Shown here piece by piece: positions 19,105 to 28,102 of a DNA stretch of 64,000 bases. A program made the translations under genes and the position numbers. Under the pieces are notes generated by a model that saw nothing but the letters and a program-made list of their open reading frames with translations, was not told the DNA's origin and searched no databases. Source of the DNA: Legionellales bacterium (lineage in GTDB: Bacteria; Pseudomonadota; Gammaproteobacteria; UBA1113). The DNA is taken from contig PAPY01000038.1 of assembly GCA_002709565.1 (NCBI GenBank), positions 45,744-109,743 on the forward strand, in the 5' to 3' direction. Each line of letters opens with the position of its first letter. Position 1 is the stretch's first letter.

Positions 19105-20595
19105 TTAGTCTTCGCTCTCTTCAAACCATGGTGCCCGCGCGGTCATGATTAACTCAGATGCCTTTTCTGCACCAATGTCTTCGATGTCTAATACATCATC
19201 AACGGCCAGCTCCGCTAAATCTTCCATCGTCACAACACCGTGGCTCGCTAATTTTTTCGCGAGCTCCTCAGTCATGCCATCCATATTCAGCAAATCTTCT
19301 GCAGGTTCAGCACCGCTGTTACCGCCACCGCTTAACTCCAGGGTTAGCAATGCGTCTTTTGCCCGACTTTGTAATTCTTCGATGATTTCTTCATCAAATT
19401 CTTCAATTTCTAGCATCTCTTGTACGGGCACATAAGCCACTTCTTCGATGCTAGAGAAGCCTGCTTGAATTAATAGCTCTGCTACTTCATCATCAACACC
19501 AAGATGTTCAACAAATAATTGACGTAACTGCTCAACCTCGCCTTCGCTCTTCGCTTGGGCTTCATCGGTGGTCATCACGTTAATGTTCCAGCCGGTTAAC
19601 TCACTGGCAAGCCGGACATTTTGTCCGCTACGACCAATGGCCTGTGATAATTGTTCTTCTTTTACCGCGATATCGATAGTGCGTGAATCTTCGTCTACAA
19701 CAATAGACTCAACTTCAGCAGGCGCCATCGCATTAATGACTAACTGTGCTGGGTTATCATCCCACTGGATGATATCAATCCGCTCACCATTCAATTCACC
19801 CGAAATTGCTTGAACCCGTGAACCACGCATACCCACACAAGCACCGATAGGATCAATACGGCCATCGTTGGTTTTAACGGCAATCTTAGCCCGCACCCCT
19901 GGATCACGAGCAGCACCTTTGATTTCAATCACCTCTTCGCCGATTTCGGGTACTTCAATTTTAAAAAGTTCTACCAGCATTTCTGGGCGGGTGCGACTAA
20001 CAAATAATTGTGGCCCTTTAGGCTCATAATGCACATCAAACAAGAAACAGCGCACGCGATCGTTGATACGCAACGCTTCATTAGGCAATAATTCTGTGCG
20101 CGACAACAAGGCTTCCGCGTTATCACCCAAATCAACAAAGATAGAATCCCGCGTGACTTTTTTGACGACACCATTAACCAAGGTGTTGACCCTATCTGCA
20201 TAATTCTTCACGAGTTCTTTGCGTTCTGCCTCTCGGACTTTTTGGACAATGATTTGTTTTGCGGCTTGTGCAGCAATACGGCCAAACTCAACAGACTCCA
20301 TTGGTTCTTCGATAGTGCTTTCGAGCTCTAATTCATCGTCTTTTTCTTTTGCCTCAGACAAGGGGATTTGCGCTGCTGGATTTTCGAATTCTTCATCTTC
20401 AACCACCGTCCAAAAGCGGAAAGTGCTATAGTCACCCGTCTCTTGATCGATAGCAACCCGCACACTGATGTCTTCTTTGTGGCGTTTTTTGGTGGCAATG
20501 GCTAACGCTGCCTCAATGGCCTCAAAAATGTCATCTTTATCGATGCCTTTGGCATTGGATAAAGACTCAACTACTAGCAATATTTCTTTGTTCAT
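19105..20595 (-). CDS. nusA: Transcription termination/antitermination factor NusA
   Basis: 496 residues, close to the E. coli length. Layout: N-terminal RNA polymerase-binding domain, S1 domain (~135-200), two KH domains ('[14 protein letters not shown]' and '[13 protein letters not shown]'), and two C-terminal acidic repeats with helix-hairpin-helix character ending '[12 protein letters not shown]'. It modulates pausing, termination and antitermination. The rimP-nusA gap is 15 bases. Confidence 0.98.
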   Translation of the reverse strand: MNKEILLVVESLSNAKGIDKDDIFEAIEAALAIATKKRHKEDISVRVAIDQETGDYSTFRFWTVVEDEEFENPAAQIPLSEAKEKDDELELESTIEEPMESVEFGRIAAQAAKQIIVQKVREAERKELVKNYADRVNTLVNGVVKKVTRDSIFVDLGDNAEALLSRTELLPNEALRINDRVRCFLFDVHYEPKGPQLFVSRTRPEMLVELFKIEVPEIGEEVIEIKGAARDPGVRAKIAVKTNDGRIDPIGACVGMRGSRVQAISGELNGERIDIIQWDDNPAQLVINAMAPAEVESIVVDEDSRTIDIAVKEEQLSQAIGRSGQNVRLASELTGWNINVMTTDEAQAKSEGEVEQLRQLFVEHLGVDDEVAELLIQAGFSSIEEVAYVPVQEMLEIEEFDEEIIEELQSRAKDALLTLELSGGGNSGAEPAEDLLNMDGMTEELAKKLASHGVVTMEDLAELAVDDVLDIEDIGAEKASELIMTARAPWFEESED

Positions 20596-20610
20596 TGTCG
20601 TTGTTCCACC

Positions 20611-21063
20611 TTATGTTAAGGGCACTATATTGGCCTTGTCTATGGTTGAAAATTCTATCTCATAACTGTCGCCCGCAAAGTTTACTGTCACGTGACTCTC
20701 CGACACCGCCGTGATTACACCAGTAAGTTTACGTTGCCCATCAAGCGGGGCATGTAGACGAATATGAACGGTATCGCCTATGGCTTGTTTGCATTGTTCC
20801 AACGTAAATAAACGTCGGTCACTGCCCGGTGAAGACACTTCAAGACTGTATTCACCATTAATCGGATCTTCAACATCCAGCACAGCGCTGACTTGGCGAC
20901 TCACCGTCACGCAATCATCAAGACTAATACCATCAGGTTTATCAATATAGACCCGTAGTACTGAATGCTTGCCTTGGGCGAGGTACTCACAGCCCCAATA
21001 ACCATAGCCCAGGGCCTCAACCACGGGTTTGAGCATGTCATTGAGTTGTTCTGTCTTCGCCAT
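20611..21063 (-). CDS. rimP: Ribosome maturation factor RimP
   Basis: 150 residues. It is required for 30S maturation. The N-terminal alpha-beta domain includes 'GCEYLAQGKHSVLRVYIDKPDGISLDDCV', and the C-terminal part is the SH3-like domain after 'LEVSSPGSDRRLF'. It is the first protein gene of the rimP-nusA-infB-rbfA-truB operon and follows the initiator tRNA gene, the same arrangement as E. coli metY-rimP. Confidence 0.96.
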   Translation of the reverse strand: MAKTEQLNDMLKPVVEALGYGYWGCEYLAQGKHSVLRVYIDKPDGISLDDCVTVSRQVSAVLDVEDPINGEYSLEVSSPGSDRRLFTLEQCKQAIGDTVHIRLHAPLDGQRKLTGVITAVSESHVTVNFAGDSYEIEFSTIDKANIVPLT

Positions 21064-21167
21064 TACGCTACCTACTATTCAACATTGTTCACAAACAAAA
21101 AATGGGCTAACGCCCATCTTATTGTTATTTCTATCTGTCCTGTGATCCACTTAGCCTGCACCAGTTA

Positions 21168-21190
21168 ACAAAAAACCCCATAAAGGGGCC
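21168..21190 (-). terminator. Short terminator between initiator tRNA and rimP
   Basis: Downstream of the tRNA (minus strand) CCCC-TTTAT-GGGG is followed by TTTTTTG. The stem is only four strong pairs, so it would end part of the tRNA transcripts and let the rest read into rimP. Confidence 0.55.
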
Positions 21191-21199
21191 TTAATTCAT

Positions 21200-21276
<77 letters not shown>

Positions 21277-21288
21277 CTAAGCCCGGCA

Positions 21289-21317
21289 ATTCTATAGAAG
21301 TTTCGGGGCATTGACAA
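21289..21317 (-). promoter_or_regulatory. Sigma70 promoter of the initiator tRNA / rimP operon
   Basis: On the minus strand TTGTCA (21312-21317) and TAGAAT (21289-21294) are separated by exactly 17 bp, each one base from consensus. The -10 is followed by a GC-rich discriminator (GCCGGGC), typical of stringently controlled stable-RNA promoters. Confidence 0.8.
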
Positions 21318-21401
21318 GGCAAAACCCGGATTTTTTGTAATTTAGACCTGATCCAAGGGCAATATGGGGGAAATATCGCGTTTGGGGGGATTTTGGGGGT
21401 C

Positions 21402-22706
21402 CTATGACTTCCCTGTAACATACCCATAATGGGCAGCTAGCGCCCCCAAATCAAACCGATTAAGGAATAGCGAAAATCCCATCCAGGAGCTAAGTGCCGA
21501 TAGATCGCGAAATTGAGGGGGCAAATAGTGAGGACTAACCACCAAGCCCTGCTGGTGCAGCTCACGTAATACCTGGATATCCTCAATCAGGGTTTTGCCG
21601 ACAAATAACAACGGCACGTGATCCAGCCGCCCTTGCTGCACCGACAAACGTAAATAGTTATAAATCAGCACAAATCCCTTGGCATAGGACAAATCTTTAG
21701 TGAACGGCTGCCCATCAGGCAAACTACCGCGAAATACCCGCGCCGTTGAATTATAGGCATCTTCGTCATTGAAGCCTTGTTGTTGGAAAAAACGAAAAAT
21801 ATCAATAAAATTCGCGCCATCAGTTACCATCGAAAGCGCTCGAATACGATTAACGATTTTTTGCATCCGCCGCGGATAGGATGAAAATGTAAAAATCTCA
21901 GTAATTACAGCCAAGCCTTCTTGGCAGATACTGGATGATGGCGCACCCTTTGCTAAGAATGTGCAGATCGGTTGTTTGGCCCCATTAAGGGTAGTCCCGA
22001 CATGAACCCAACCTTCATGAACCTCAAGATAACGTAAATCACGTTCACTGAACTTAACATTACTGTTCAGGCGGATACAATCCGCACCAGCAGCTGCATC
22101 AGCAACAATATTGTCACTCACCACAACAGTAACATTGTCAGCATCATTAAAGAATTCTGCCAACCGCTCTTGCAACACTGAAGCAGCCGCTGAAGCTGTG
22201 TAGCGCTTTTCATCGAGTTCTGTGGCTGTCTCAACAGCCAGCGGCGCAAACACTTCCCCAAGCATCGTGCCTAACTCGCTTAAGCGCGGACCACCCGGAT
22301 AAAAAGCATCATCCGGCGCACCATAGAGCTCCATTGCTAACTGAGAAAACATTGGCTTACCGCGCGACGCTAACATGGTGATAGCTTGCATGTACTCCTC
22401 ACAGGCACGCAACATAATTCTTGAGATATCGGTATATTGTCCAAGGTTATTTTTGATGTCGCGTTTCAAAACCCGAAAAGCCCCCACCAACTCATCGGCA
22501 TCAAATGTTAAGGGATGCTGTTGATAATAGTCTGCATCGACAGGTGGGAGTTTCTGGCATTGATTGGCAAAAAAATCCTGCTTAACCGTATCATCCCACT
22601 TAATAGCATCGAGGATCCTAATGGGTTGCTGTAATTGCACGATACGCTCGGAGAGCTCACGAATTTTTTGTTGTTCTGCTGTCAACGTTGGTATAGTAGT
22701 CGTCAT
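21402..22706 (-). CDS. DUF1704 (QEGLA-motif) putative metallohydrolase
   Basis: 434 residues. Members are annotated as 'flavohemoglobin expression-modulating QEGLA motif protein'. The name-giving 'CQEGLAVITE' is present, as is 'YLEVHEGWVHVGTTLNG', whose HEGWVH resembles a zinc-binding His-Glu-x-x-x-His site. Other family landmarks are 'LYGAPDD' in the middle and 'DDAYNSTARVFRG' in the C-terminal half. Predicted cytoplasmic; no substrate is known to me. It stands alone, transcribed towards the tRNA. A 45-base gap separates it from msrB upstream on the same strand. Confidence 0.85.
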   Translation of the reverse strand: MTTTIPTLTAEQQKIRELSERIVQLQQPIRILDAIKWDDTVKQDFFANQCQKLPPVDADYYQQHPLTFDADELVGAFRVLKRDIKNNLGQYTDISRIMLRACEEYMQAITMLASRGKPMFSQLAMELYGAPDDAFYPGGPRLSELGTMLGEVFAPLAVETATELDEKRYTASAAASVLQERLAEFFNDADNVTVVVSDNIVADAAAGADCIRLNSNVKFSERDLRYLEVHEGWVHVGTTLNGAKQPICTFLAKGAPSSSICQEGLAVITEIFTFSSYPRRMQKIVNRIRALSMVTDGANFIDIFRFFQQQGFNDEDAYNSTARVFRGSLPDGQPFTKDLSYAKGFVLIYNYLRLSVQQGRLDHVPLLFVGKTLIEDIQVLRELHQQGLVVSPHYLPPQFRDLSALSSWMGFSLFLNRFDLGALAAHYGYVTGKS

Positions 22707-22755
22707 CGCTAATCCCGGTATTTATCACTGATATTCTATAACACCGCTATTGTAC

Positions 22756-23271
22756 TTATTTTTCTTTAAATAGATAGAGGTATTGGCCATAGCCTCGGGC
22801 TTGCATTTGTGAAACCGGGATAAACTCTAACGCTGCTGAATTTATGCAATAACGTAAGCCTGTTGGGGCAGGCCCGTCGTCAAACACATGACCAAGATGT
22901 GAATCCCCAACTTTGGAGCGTACCTCGGTACGGGTCATAAATAAGCGTCTATCGGTCTTTGTCACGATATATTGCGCTGCTAATGGTTTGGTGAAGCTGG
23001 GCCAGCCGGTTTTTGAGTCATACTTATCGGTAGAGCTGAATAATGGCTCCCCTGTCACTACATCCACATAAATACCAGGTTCTTTATTATCCCAATATTC
23101 ATTCTTAAAGGCCCGCTCAGTGCCGTCTTTTTGTGTGACCTTGTACTGTAATGGTGTCAAACGCTGTTTAATGTCTGCGGCGCTGGGCTTGGTATAGACT
23201 TTATCTGCCATAACAACTCCTGAACTAAAAATTAAGGCCACAGTGACAAGCAAAACAGAGATTACTTTCAC
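22756..23271 (-). CDS. msrB: Exported peptide-methionine (R)-S-oxide reductase
   Basis: 171 residues. It reduces methionine-R-sulfoxide in proteins. An N-terminal signal peptide (~1-22, ending 'GVVMADK') predicts export to the periplasm. The MsrB core shows '[10 protein letters not shown]', '[12 protein letters not shown]' and the catalytic cysteine in '[10 protein letters not shown]'. The two CxxC zinc pairs of zinc-type MsrB are absent. Start is GTG 23271, with GGAGG nine bases upstream. Divergent from the transpeptidase gene; the 233-base gap between them holds both promoters but no other feature that I can see. Confidence 0.93.
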   Translation of the reverse strand: MKVISVLLVTVALIFSSGVVMADKVYTKPSAADIKQRLTPLQYKVTQKDGTERAFKNEYWDNKEPGIYVDVVTGEPLFSSTDKYDSKTGWPSFTKPLAAQYIVTKTDRRLFMTRTEVRSKVGDSHLGHVFDDGPAPTGLRYCINSAALEFIPVSQMQARGYGQYLYLFKEK

Positions 23272-23513
23272 AATTTACGTCCTCCAATAAAACTGCCATA
23301 ACTACATTATAGAATAGTTTAACTATGTGATGATGGTTCATTATCGGCTATTTTCCCCCTCTAATTGTCTGATTTATAGTACAAAAATAAATCTGTAAAT
23401 TATTGTCCGTTATCCGCTAAAATGTCGCGCAGATATGGCTGACATAGCCTATGCTTACAAAACGGTCAGATTAATACTATGACCTCAGACTAATAACGAT
23501 AAGGATGACAATT

Positions 23514-24086
23514 ATGAGTATGAGAAGCACGCTTGTAATGGGGCTATCGCTCCTCGGCAGTTTGTTACTGTTATCGGGTTGTGCCAGCACATCCGGTGGT
23601 GGAACAAATTACGCTGCCAATACCACAGTCGAGAAAAAACGGTCTGTGGATCCTATGGAGTTACGCTCTTATCGCTTCCCGCAAACGCGTGAAGCTAATG
23701 GACGCAATACTTTTATCTTTGATCCCAAGCATTTAATGTGGGGAGCTTATGATGCCAATGGTCAACTGGTTAACCAGGGGGCGGCATCCGGTGGTAAAGG
23801 CTATTGTGCTGACATCGGCCGCAGTTGCCGTACACCCAGTGGGTCATACGCCGTGTACCGTAAAGGCGGTGCCGGTTGTAAGTCAACAAAATACCCTGTG
23901 GGCAAAGGCGGTGCGCCAATGCCGTACTGTATGTTCTTTAACGGTGGTTATGCGGTACATGGTTCACCCCATGTCCCAGGCTATAATGCCAGTCACGGTT
24001 GCATCCGTGTACCACCCAGTGACGCTGCCTGGCTCAGTCAAAACTTCATGAGTAATGGCACTAAAGTCATCGTCAAATCCTACTAA
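23514..24086 (+). CDS. L,D-transpeptidase (YkuD) lipoprotein
   Basis: 190 residues from ATG 23514, chosen because AAGGA lies eight bases upstream; an ATG at 23505 overlaps that site. A lipobox ('LLLSGCAST') near residue 24 predicts an outer- or inner-membrane lipoprotein. The YkuD catalytic signature 'HGSPHVPGYNASHGCIRV' carries the catalytic histidine and cysteine, and 'GAYDANGQLVNQGAASGG' is the typical beta-strand entry to the domain. Such enzymes form 3-3 peptidoglycan cross-links or attach proteins to the wall. A bidirectional terminator follows. Confidence 0.9.
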   Translation: MSMRSTLVMGLSLLGSLLLLSGCASTSGGGTNYAANTTVEKKRSVDPMELRSYRFPQTREANGRNTFIFDPKHLMWGAYDANGQLVNQGAASGGKGYCADIGRSCRTPSGSYAVYRKGGAGCKSTKYPVGKGGAPMPYCMFFNGGYAVHGSPHVPGYNASHGCIRVPPSDAAWLSQNFMSNGTKVIVKSY

Positions 24087-24101
24087 CGACAACCCGCAGC
24101 G

Positions 24102-24124
24102 ACGCCAAGTTACACACTTGGCGT
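24102..24124. terminator. Bidirectional terminator between ldt and MFS genes
   Basis: ACGCCAAGT and ACTTGGCGT form a nine-bp stem with a five-base loop between the convergent genes; a T-rich run follows on the plus side. It overlaps the last codons of the MFS gene. Confidence 0.65.
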
Positions 24125-25360
24125 TGTTGCGTTTTGTTTATCAACTCTAATTATTCGACACATCAGCAAGAGAGCGATGACAAAACCGACAGCGACGATA
24201 ACAAATGGGAAGTGAATATTCATCTTCGTCAATGGACCAATCAACACCCCACCGATAAACCAATCAATGGCGATGAGTGATTGACTGAGTCCCATCACCA
24301 TGCCCTGAATATGATCATCAGCATGGTTAGACATCAGTGCTAATAGTGTTGTATAAGTGATCCCAACACCCGTACCAATGGGGATCAACACTAGCCATTC
24401 AGATAATTCTGATTGGAAAATCACGGCAAGGATCGATCCAGCTACCATCAAGGAAAAACCAATAATCGCCACGGTTTCGGTCTTGAAGAACCGGTAAAAC
24501 AACTTGATACCAATGGTCAACGAGAAAATAAATATCGCCGCCAAGAATGTCAAAAAATACCCGGCTTGTGCGCCATCATAGTGAAACACCTGAGCTAAAT
24601 ACAATGACACAAACTGGAAGTAGATCCCCCATGCTAATTGCATGAATAAAAATACCAACAGCAACATGCGCAATGATTTCAAGGTGAAACCATACTTGAT
24701 GGTATGAAAAATTTTCATGATACTGAGGTCGTGCTGTTCAGGTAAGTCATAGGTTTCTTTGAACAATGCCAATAACAACAACGAGTTAAACAATGACAAC
24801 AAGGCTGCCACATAAAACGGCGTTGAATAACTAAACCAACTCACCATTCCAGGATGAGAGAAGAAACCACCGATCAAAGGCCCCACAACAAAACCCACAC
24901 AGGCTGCCAAGACGATATAACCGAGATTAGCCGCCTTGGATTCTGGAGTGCTGATATCCACAATCGCTGCTTGAGAAATCCCCTGACTCCCTGCCGCAAT
25001 ACCGGATAACGCCCGTCCCAGCAACAATAGACTCAAACTTTGGGCCGTAATCCCCAACGCACAGAGGAAAAAGCTAATAGCTGTTCCCAGAAGACAGATA
25101 AACAAGACCCGTTTGCGCCCTAGTCGGTCCGACAAGTCCCCTAACAAAGGTGCAGCAAAAAACGAAAACAAGAAAAATATCCCAATCGCTATCCCATAGA
25201 GGGTATTTTGCAGGAATTCAGACGCATCTGCCGGCAACAAACCTGCCGTTTTGTCGGCAAACAATGGGGCTAAAATGGGAAAAATTAACCCAGCACCCAT
25301 TGCATCGATGATGATGATCAGGAATAATGGCGCCAGCGCCGATAAGCGATTATGTGTCAT
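24110..25360 (-). CDS. MFS drug:H+ antiporter-like transporter
   Basis: 416 residues with about 12 hydrophobic segments. The MFS motif A is seen as 'GDLSDRLGRKRVLF' after TM2 (~74-87), and 'GRALSGIAAGSQG' and 'GFVVGPLIGGFF' lie in TM4-TM5 as in DHA1/TetA-like antiporters. The second half repeats the fold. Inner membrane; substrate cannot be told from sequence. It converges with the L,D-transpeptidase gene and is divergent from the 155-aa gene. Confidence 0.88.
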   Translation of the reverse strand: MTHNRLSALAPLFLIIIIDAMGAGLIFPILAPLFADKTAGLLPADASEFLQNTLYGIAIGIFFLFSFFAAPLLGDLSDRLGRKRVLFICLLGTAISFFLCALGITAQSLSLLLLGRALSGIAAGSQGISQAAIVDISTPESKAANLGYIVLAACVGFVVGPLIGGFFSHPGMVSWFSYSTPFYVAALLSLFNSLLLLALFKETYDLPEQHDLSIMKIFHTIKYGFTLKSLRMLLLVFLFMQLAWGIYFQFVSLYLAQVFHYDGAQAGYFLTFLAAIFIFSLTIGIKLFYRFFKTETVAIIGFSLMVAGSILAVIFQSELSEWLVLIPIGTGVGITYTTLLALMSNHADDHIQGMVMGLSQSLIAIDWFIGGVLIGPLTKMNIHFPFVIVAVGFVIALLLMCRIIRVDKQNATTPSV

Positions 25361-25461
25361 AGGGGTACTCCCGTGGTTGAGGGAACCGGCGATCCTAACA
25401 AAGCGCCTATCAAATGTCTATATATTATCCATAATAAAAATACAAAAGAGAGAGCCTAACC

Positions 25462-25929
25462 ATGAACAAATACATTGTAAAATTACCTTCAGGCAAAACC
25501 GCGTCTCCACAACAAACAGAAGTTGTCATTGCACTGCCATCACCGGTGATCGACCCAGACCTTGCTGCTCTAAAAGCTTTACTCAACGGCAAACAACCAC
25601 ATATGTTTTGTATCTATTCAAACAATCCGAATGCCTATTTCGATAATCATGCTGAGGAAAACCTCATCATGCTAAAAGTTAACTATTATCGTAGCAAACG
25701 AAAGCCGCTCGACTGGCTTCGAGATATTACCAATCAAAACGACGATAGAAACCGATGGTTTACTAACAATGCCATCACTGACATTACTGCTGTCAGCGTC
25801 GCTGAGCAACATTCTGAAAAAGTCACTCGTTTAATCCAAAAAATCAGACATGCTGAAATCCATGAATATCATGGAAAGGAAAATAAGCTAGTTGCTAATG
25901 TTGGCACCGCCCCCCTCCATGCAGGCTAA
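25462..25929 (+). CDS. Uncharacterised 155-aa protein
   Basis: 155 residues with ATG 25462 and an AGAGAG-type ribosome site ~10 bases upstream. The sequence is polar and mixed alpha/beta in look, with no signal peptide or membrane segment. A conspicuous segment is 'HAEENLIMLKVNYYRSKRKPLDWLRDI' around residues 62-88, part of which is strongly basic. It precedes the PmrA-box ankyrin gene on the same strand but the 155-base gap holds a separate promoter. I do not recognise a family; its neighbourhood suggests accessory or effector origin. Confidence 0.6.
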   Translation: MNKYIVKLPSGKTASPQQTEVVIALPSPVIDPDLAALKALLNGKQPHMFCIYSNNPNAYFDNHAEENLIMLKVNYYRSKRKPLDWLRDITNQNDDRNRWFTNNAITDITAVSVAEQHSEKVTRLIQKIRHAEIHEYHGKENKLVANVGTAPLHAG

Positions 25930-26021
25930 TCACCTATCAATGCAAGGTAATGAAGTAGTCGCACACATGGATGTCTTTCAATCAGCCAAAGGTAACCTAT
26001 TGATAAATAGCTAGATACCGT

Positions 26022-26054
26022 CTTAAGATTACCTTAACCCAAAAAATCTACAAT
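26022..26054 (+). promoter_or_regulatory. PmrA-type box and -10 upstream of ankyrin gene
   Basis: CTTAAGATTACCTTAA (26022-26037) fits CTTAA-N2-TT-N2-CTTAA exactly. TACAAT, one base from the -10 consensus, follows at 26049-26054 after 11 bp, leaving a leader of ~25 bases before ATG 26085. Confidence 0.75.
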
Positions 26055-26084
26055 AGCGCTACTAAAAATAATAATAATAATGCG

Positions 26085-28058
26085 ATGCTACCTGAAACAA
26101 ATAATACTAATTATAACGCTCTGATCACCGATGTTATGGCTCAGCTGGGGTATTCTGTGTCCCGAGAAGGCCAGTGCGTGGGTATCGATAGAGCAGCAAT
26201 GACTGCGTTTTTCGCCGGGCCGAACGGCCTCAGGCGCTTCGGTCAAAGAATACAGCTTACACGAGAATTCGCCGCACAATATGATAAAAACATCGGTTTT
26301 TATACCTTCAAACACTACATTGCATCGCTAATGCGTACCAAACCCCTAAAGCCACATTTGCATTTTCATGAGATGGTTGCCTTCTTTGATGAAATCCACT
26401 TGCACCAATCGCCTTTTCACAATCCATTGCTTATCAACGATGAAACCGTTTCGCAAGTTAATGCTAGGGATGACGCACTATTATTACCCCTTGACTATGA
26501 GAATAATAGACATAATATCGATAAACTCAGGAGCCAATACAGAGCCTTTAACCAACAAGAACTTACGCATTACTTACAGCATCTAGCAAGTCATATAAAA
26601 GCACCGCTAGCAATAGTCATTGCGAATGCATTGCATGATATAACTCTATTTATAGATCCAAACAGCACTCTGCTTATATATTTAAATTCCAACAATGGAG
26701 CATTCAAAGCAATATCATTCGATAGTGGATTTATTGACTTAGCAAAATTAATTATAAAACAATTAAATTTTGAAGATAATGATAATGACACCACTGTAGT
26801 GCAAATCACATTACACAGTGACTCACGCAACAGCACACGTGTGCAATATGTTTTGGCCATGCTAGAAGAGCAGCAGCCAAGACTTTTTTCAGAGGCGACC
26901 TATTCAGAAGATGTTAACAAAAGAGACGGTAATGGTGACTCATTATTGTCACTCTTAGCCATAGATGCTGATCTCGACACCATTCATTGGGCGCTAGCAT
27001 GTTATGAAGGTGATATTGAGGAGTCGCTATTGTTGAGTGCTATCTATAATAAAAATACTGACGTTTTAAACGTACTCATGAGTAAATGGCTAGCTAATCA
27101 TACACTCGACACCCCATTATTTGATAAGCTCATGTATCGCGCGATTAAACACAATAATATAAGCGCTCTTGCCTATTTATGCACGCTACAAGAAGAATAC
27201 AGTATTGGATTATCACCAAAACATCTCGCCACAGCTATTATCTATCACAGAAATACTATCGTTGAACGATTGCTTAATAAAGGCATTGATACAACACAAG
27301 CAAATAAACGCGGTTATACGCCGCTACAAATTGCTATCCAAAGAGGCAATGTCCCAGCAGCCACATTACTGATAACATCAGTCGACACGAGCATTGATTT
27401 TTCTGATTTGCTACGGCGTGCCGTTAAAAATAACCAATGTGAGATGACTGGATACTTGTTGAATTATTGCAAAAAAAACCATATCCCTACGACTGCTGTC
27501 GAAAACCTACTTAGCATCGCCTATAAGTATCGAAATATCACGATGATGCACTTACTGGTAACCTATTGTGATTATCCTCAACCAATGCTTGCTAATAAGT
27601 TATTAGCACAACCGTGGAAAGCATGGTCGTCGAATTTTGAAAAGGACTTATTTGATCTATACTATACTCTCTGCACTATGGCGGAACTCGTAGACCTACT
27701 ATTCGATGCTATTGATGCGGATAAACCAGGCTTGATTAAATCAATCATCGCATCAAAAAGGATTAACCCTAATGAGGTAATGCGCGACGGCGAACTACCT
27801 GTTTTCTACGCCTTAAACACAAGCAAGCCTCTGTTAGTATCACTATTTCTGCGACAGGGTGTTGATCTGCAGCTGAAAGATAAAGCTGGTTTAACCCTCT
27901 ATCAACGGGCATTACAAACCGACCACAAAGCCCTCATTTGTCAGCTGGAGAAGTTGGGGGCTGATAACCTTGAAAATGGGGTTCAGGCACGCAAGTCACG
28001 AAATTGCAAACTGACTGATGAACATCAAATACGCCAGCGAGTCTTCAGCGTCGTATAG
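26085..28058 (+). CDS. Ankyrin-repeat protein, PmrA-box controlled candidate effector
   Basis: 657 residues, no signal peptide. Residues ~270-450 and ~560-640 contain ankyrin repeats, the clearest being 'NKRGYTPLQIAIQRGNVPAA' and 'DKAGLTLYQRALQTDHKALI'. The N-terminal ~260 residues form a separate domain starting 'LGYSVSREGQCVGIDRAAM', where Cys31 sits in a GQC-G context like the nucleophile turn of papain-like effector domains; I cannot confirm a matching His/Asp. The gene has its own promoter with a perfect PmrA-type box. Ankyrin proteins under PmrA control are a known class of Dot/Icm effector in Coxiella and Legionella; translocation here is inference. It converges on nuoN. Confidence 0.85.
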   Translation: MLPETNNTNYNALITDVMAQLGYSVSREGQCVGIDRAAMTAFFAGPNGLRRFGQRIQLTREFAAQYDKNIGFYTFKHYIASLMRTKPLKPHLHFHEMVAFFDEIHLHQSPFHNPLLINDETVSQVNARDDALLLPLDYENNRHNIDKLRSQYRAFNQQELTHYLQHLASHIKAPLAIVIANALHDITLFIDPNSTLLIYLNSNNGAFKAISFDSGFIDLAKLIIKQLNFEDNDNDTTVVQITLHSDSRNSTRVQYVLAMLEEQQPRLFSEATYSEDVNKRDGNGDSLLSLLAIDADLDTIHWALACYEGDIEESLLLSAIYNKNTDVLNVLMSKWLANHTLDTPLFDKLMYRAIKHNNISALAYLCTLQEEYSIGLSPKHLATAIIYHRNTIVERLLNKGIDTTQANKRGYTPLQIAIQRGNVPAATLLITSVDTSIDFSDLLRRAVKNNQCEMTGYLLNYCKKNHIPTTAVENLLSIAYKYRNITMMHLLVTYCDYPQPMLANKLLAQPWKAWSSNFEKDLFDLYYTLCTMAELVDLLFDAIDADKPGLIKSIIASKRINPNEVMRDGELPVFYALNTSKPLLVSLFLRQGVDLQLKDKAGLTLYQRALQTDHKALICQLEKLGADNLENGVQARKSRNCKLTDEHQIRQRVFSVV

Positions 28059-28102
28059 TAGTCCATCGCGTGACTTACCCCCTAGCCCGCAACGCCTTCG
28101 TC

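Noticed and set aside
28056..28066. Short string TAGTCCATCGC shared with 51110
   Set aside because: Eleven bases shared once in 64 kb with no palindrome or context in common is within chance expectation.
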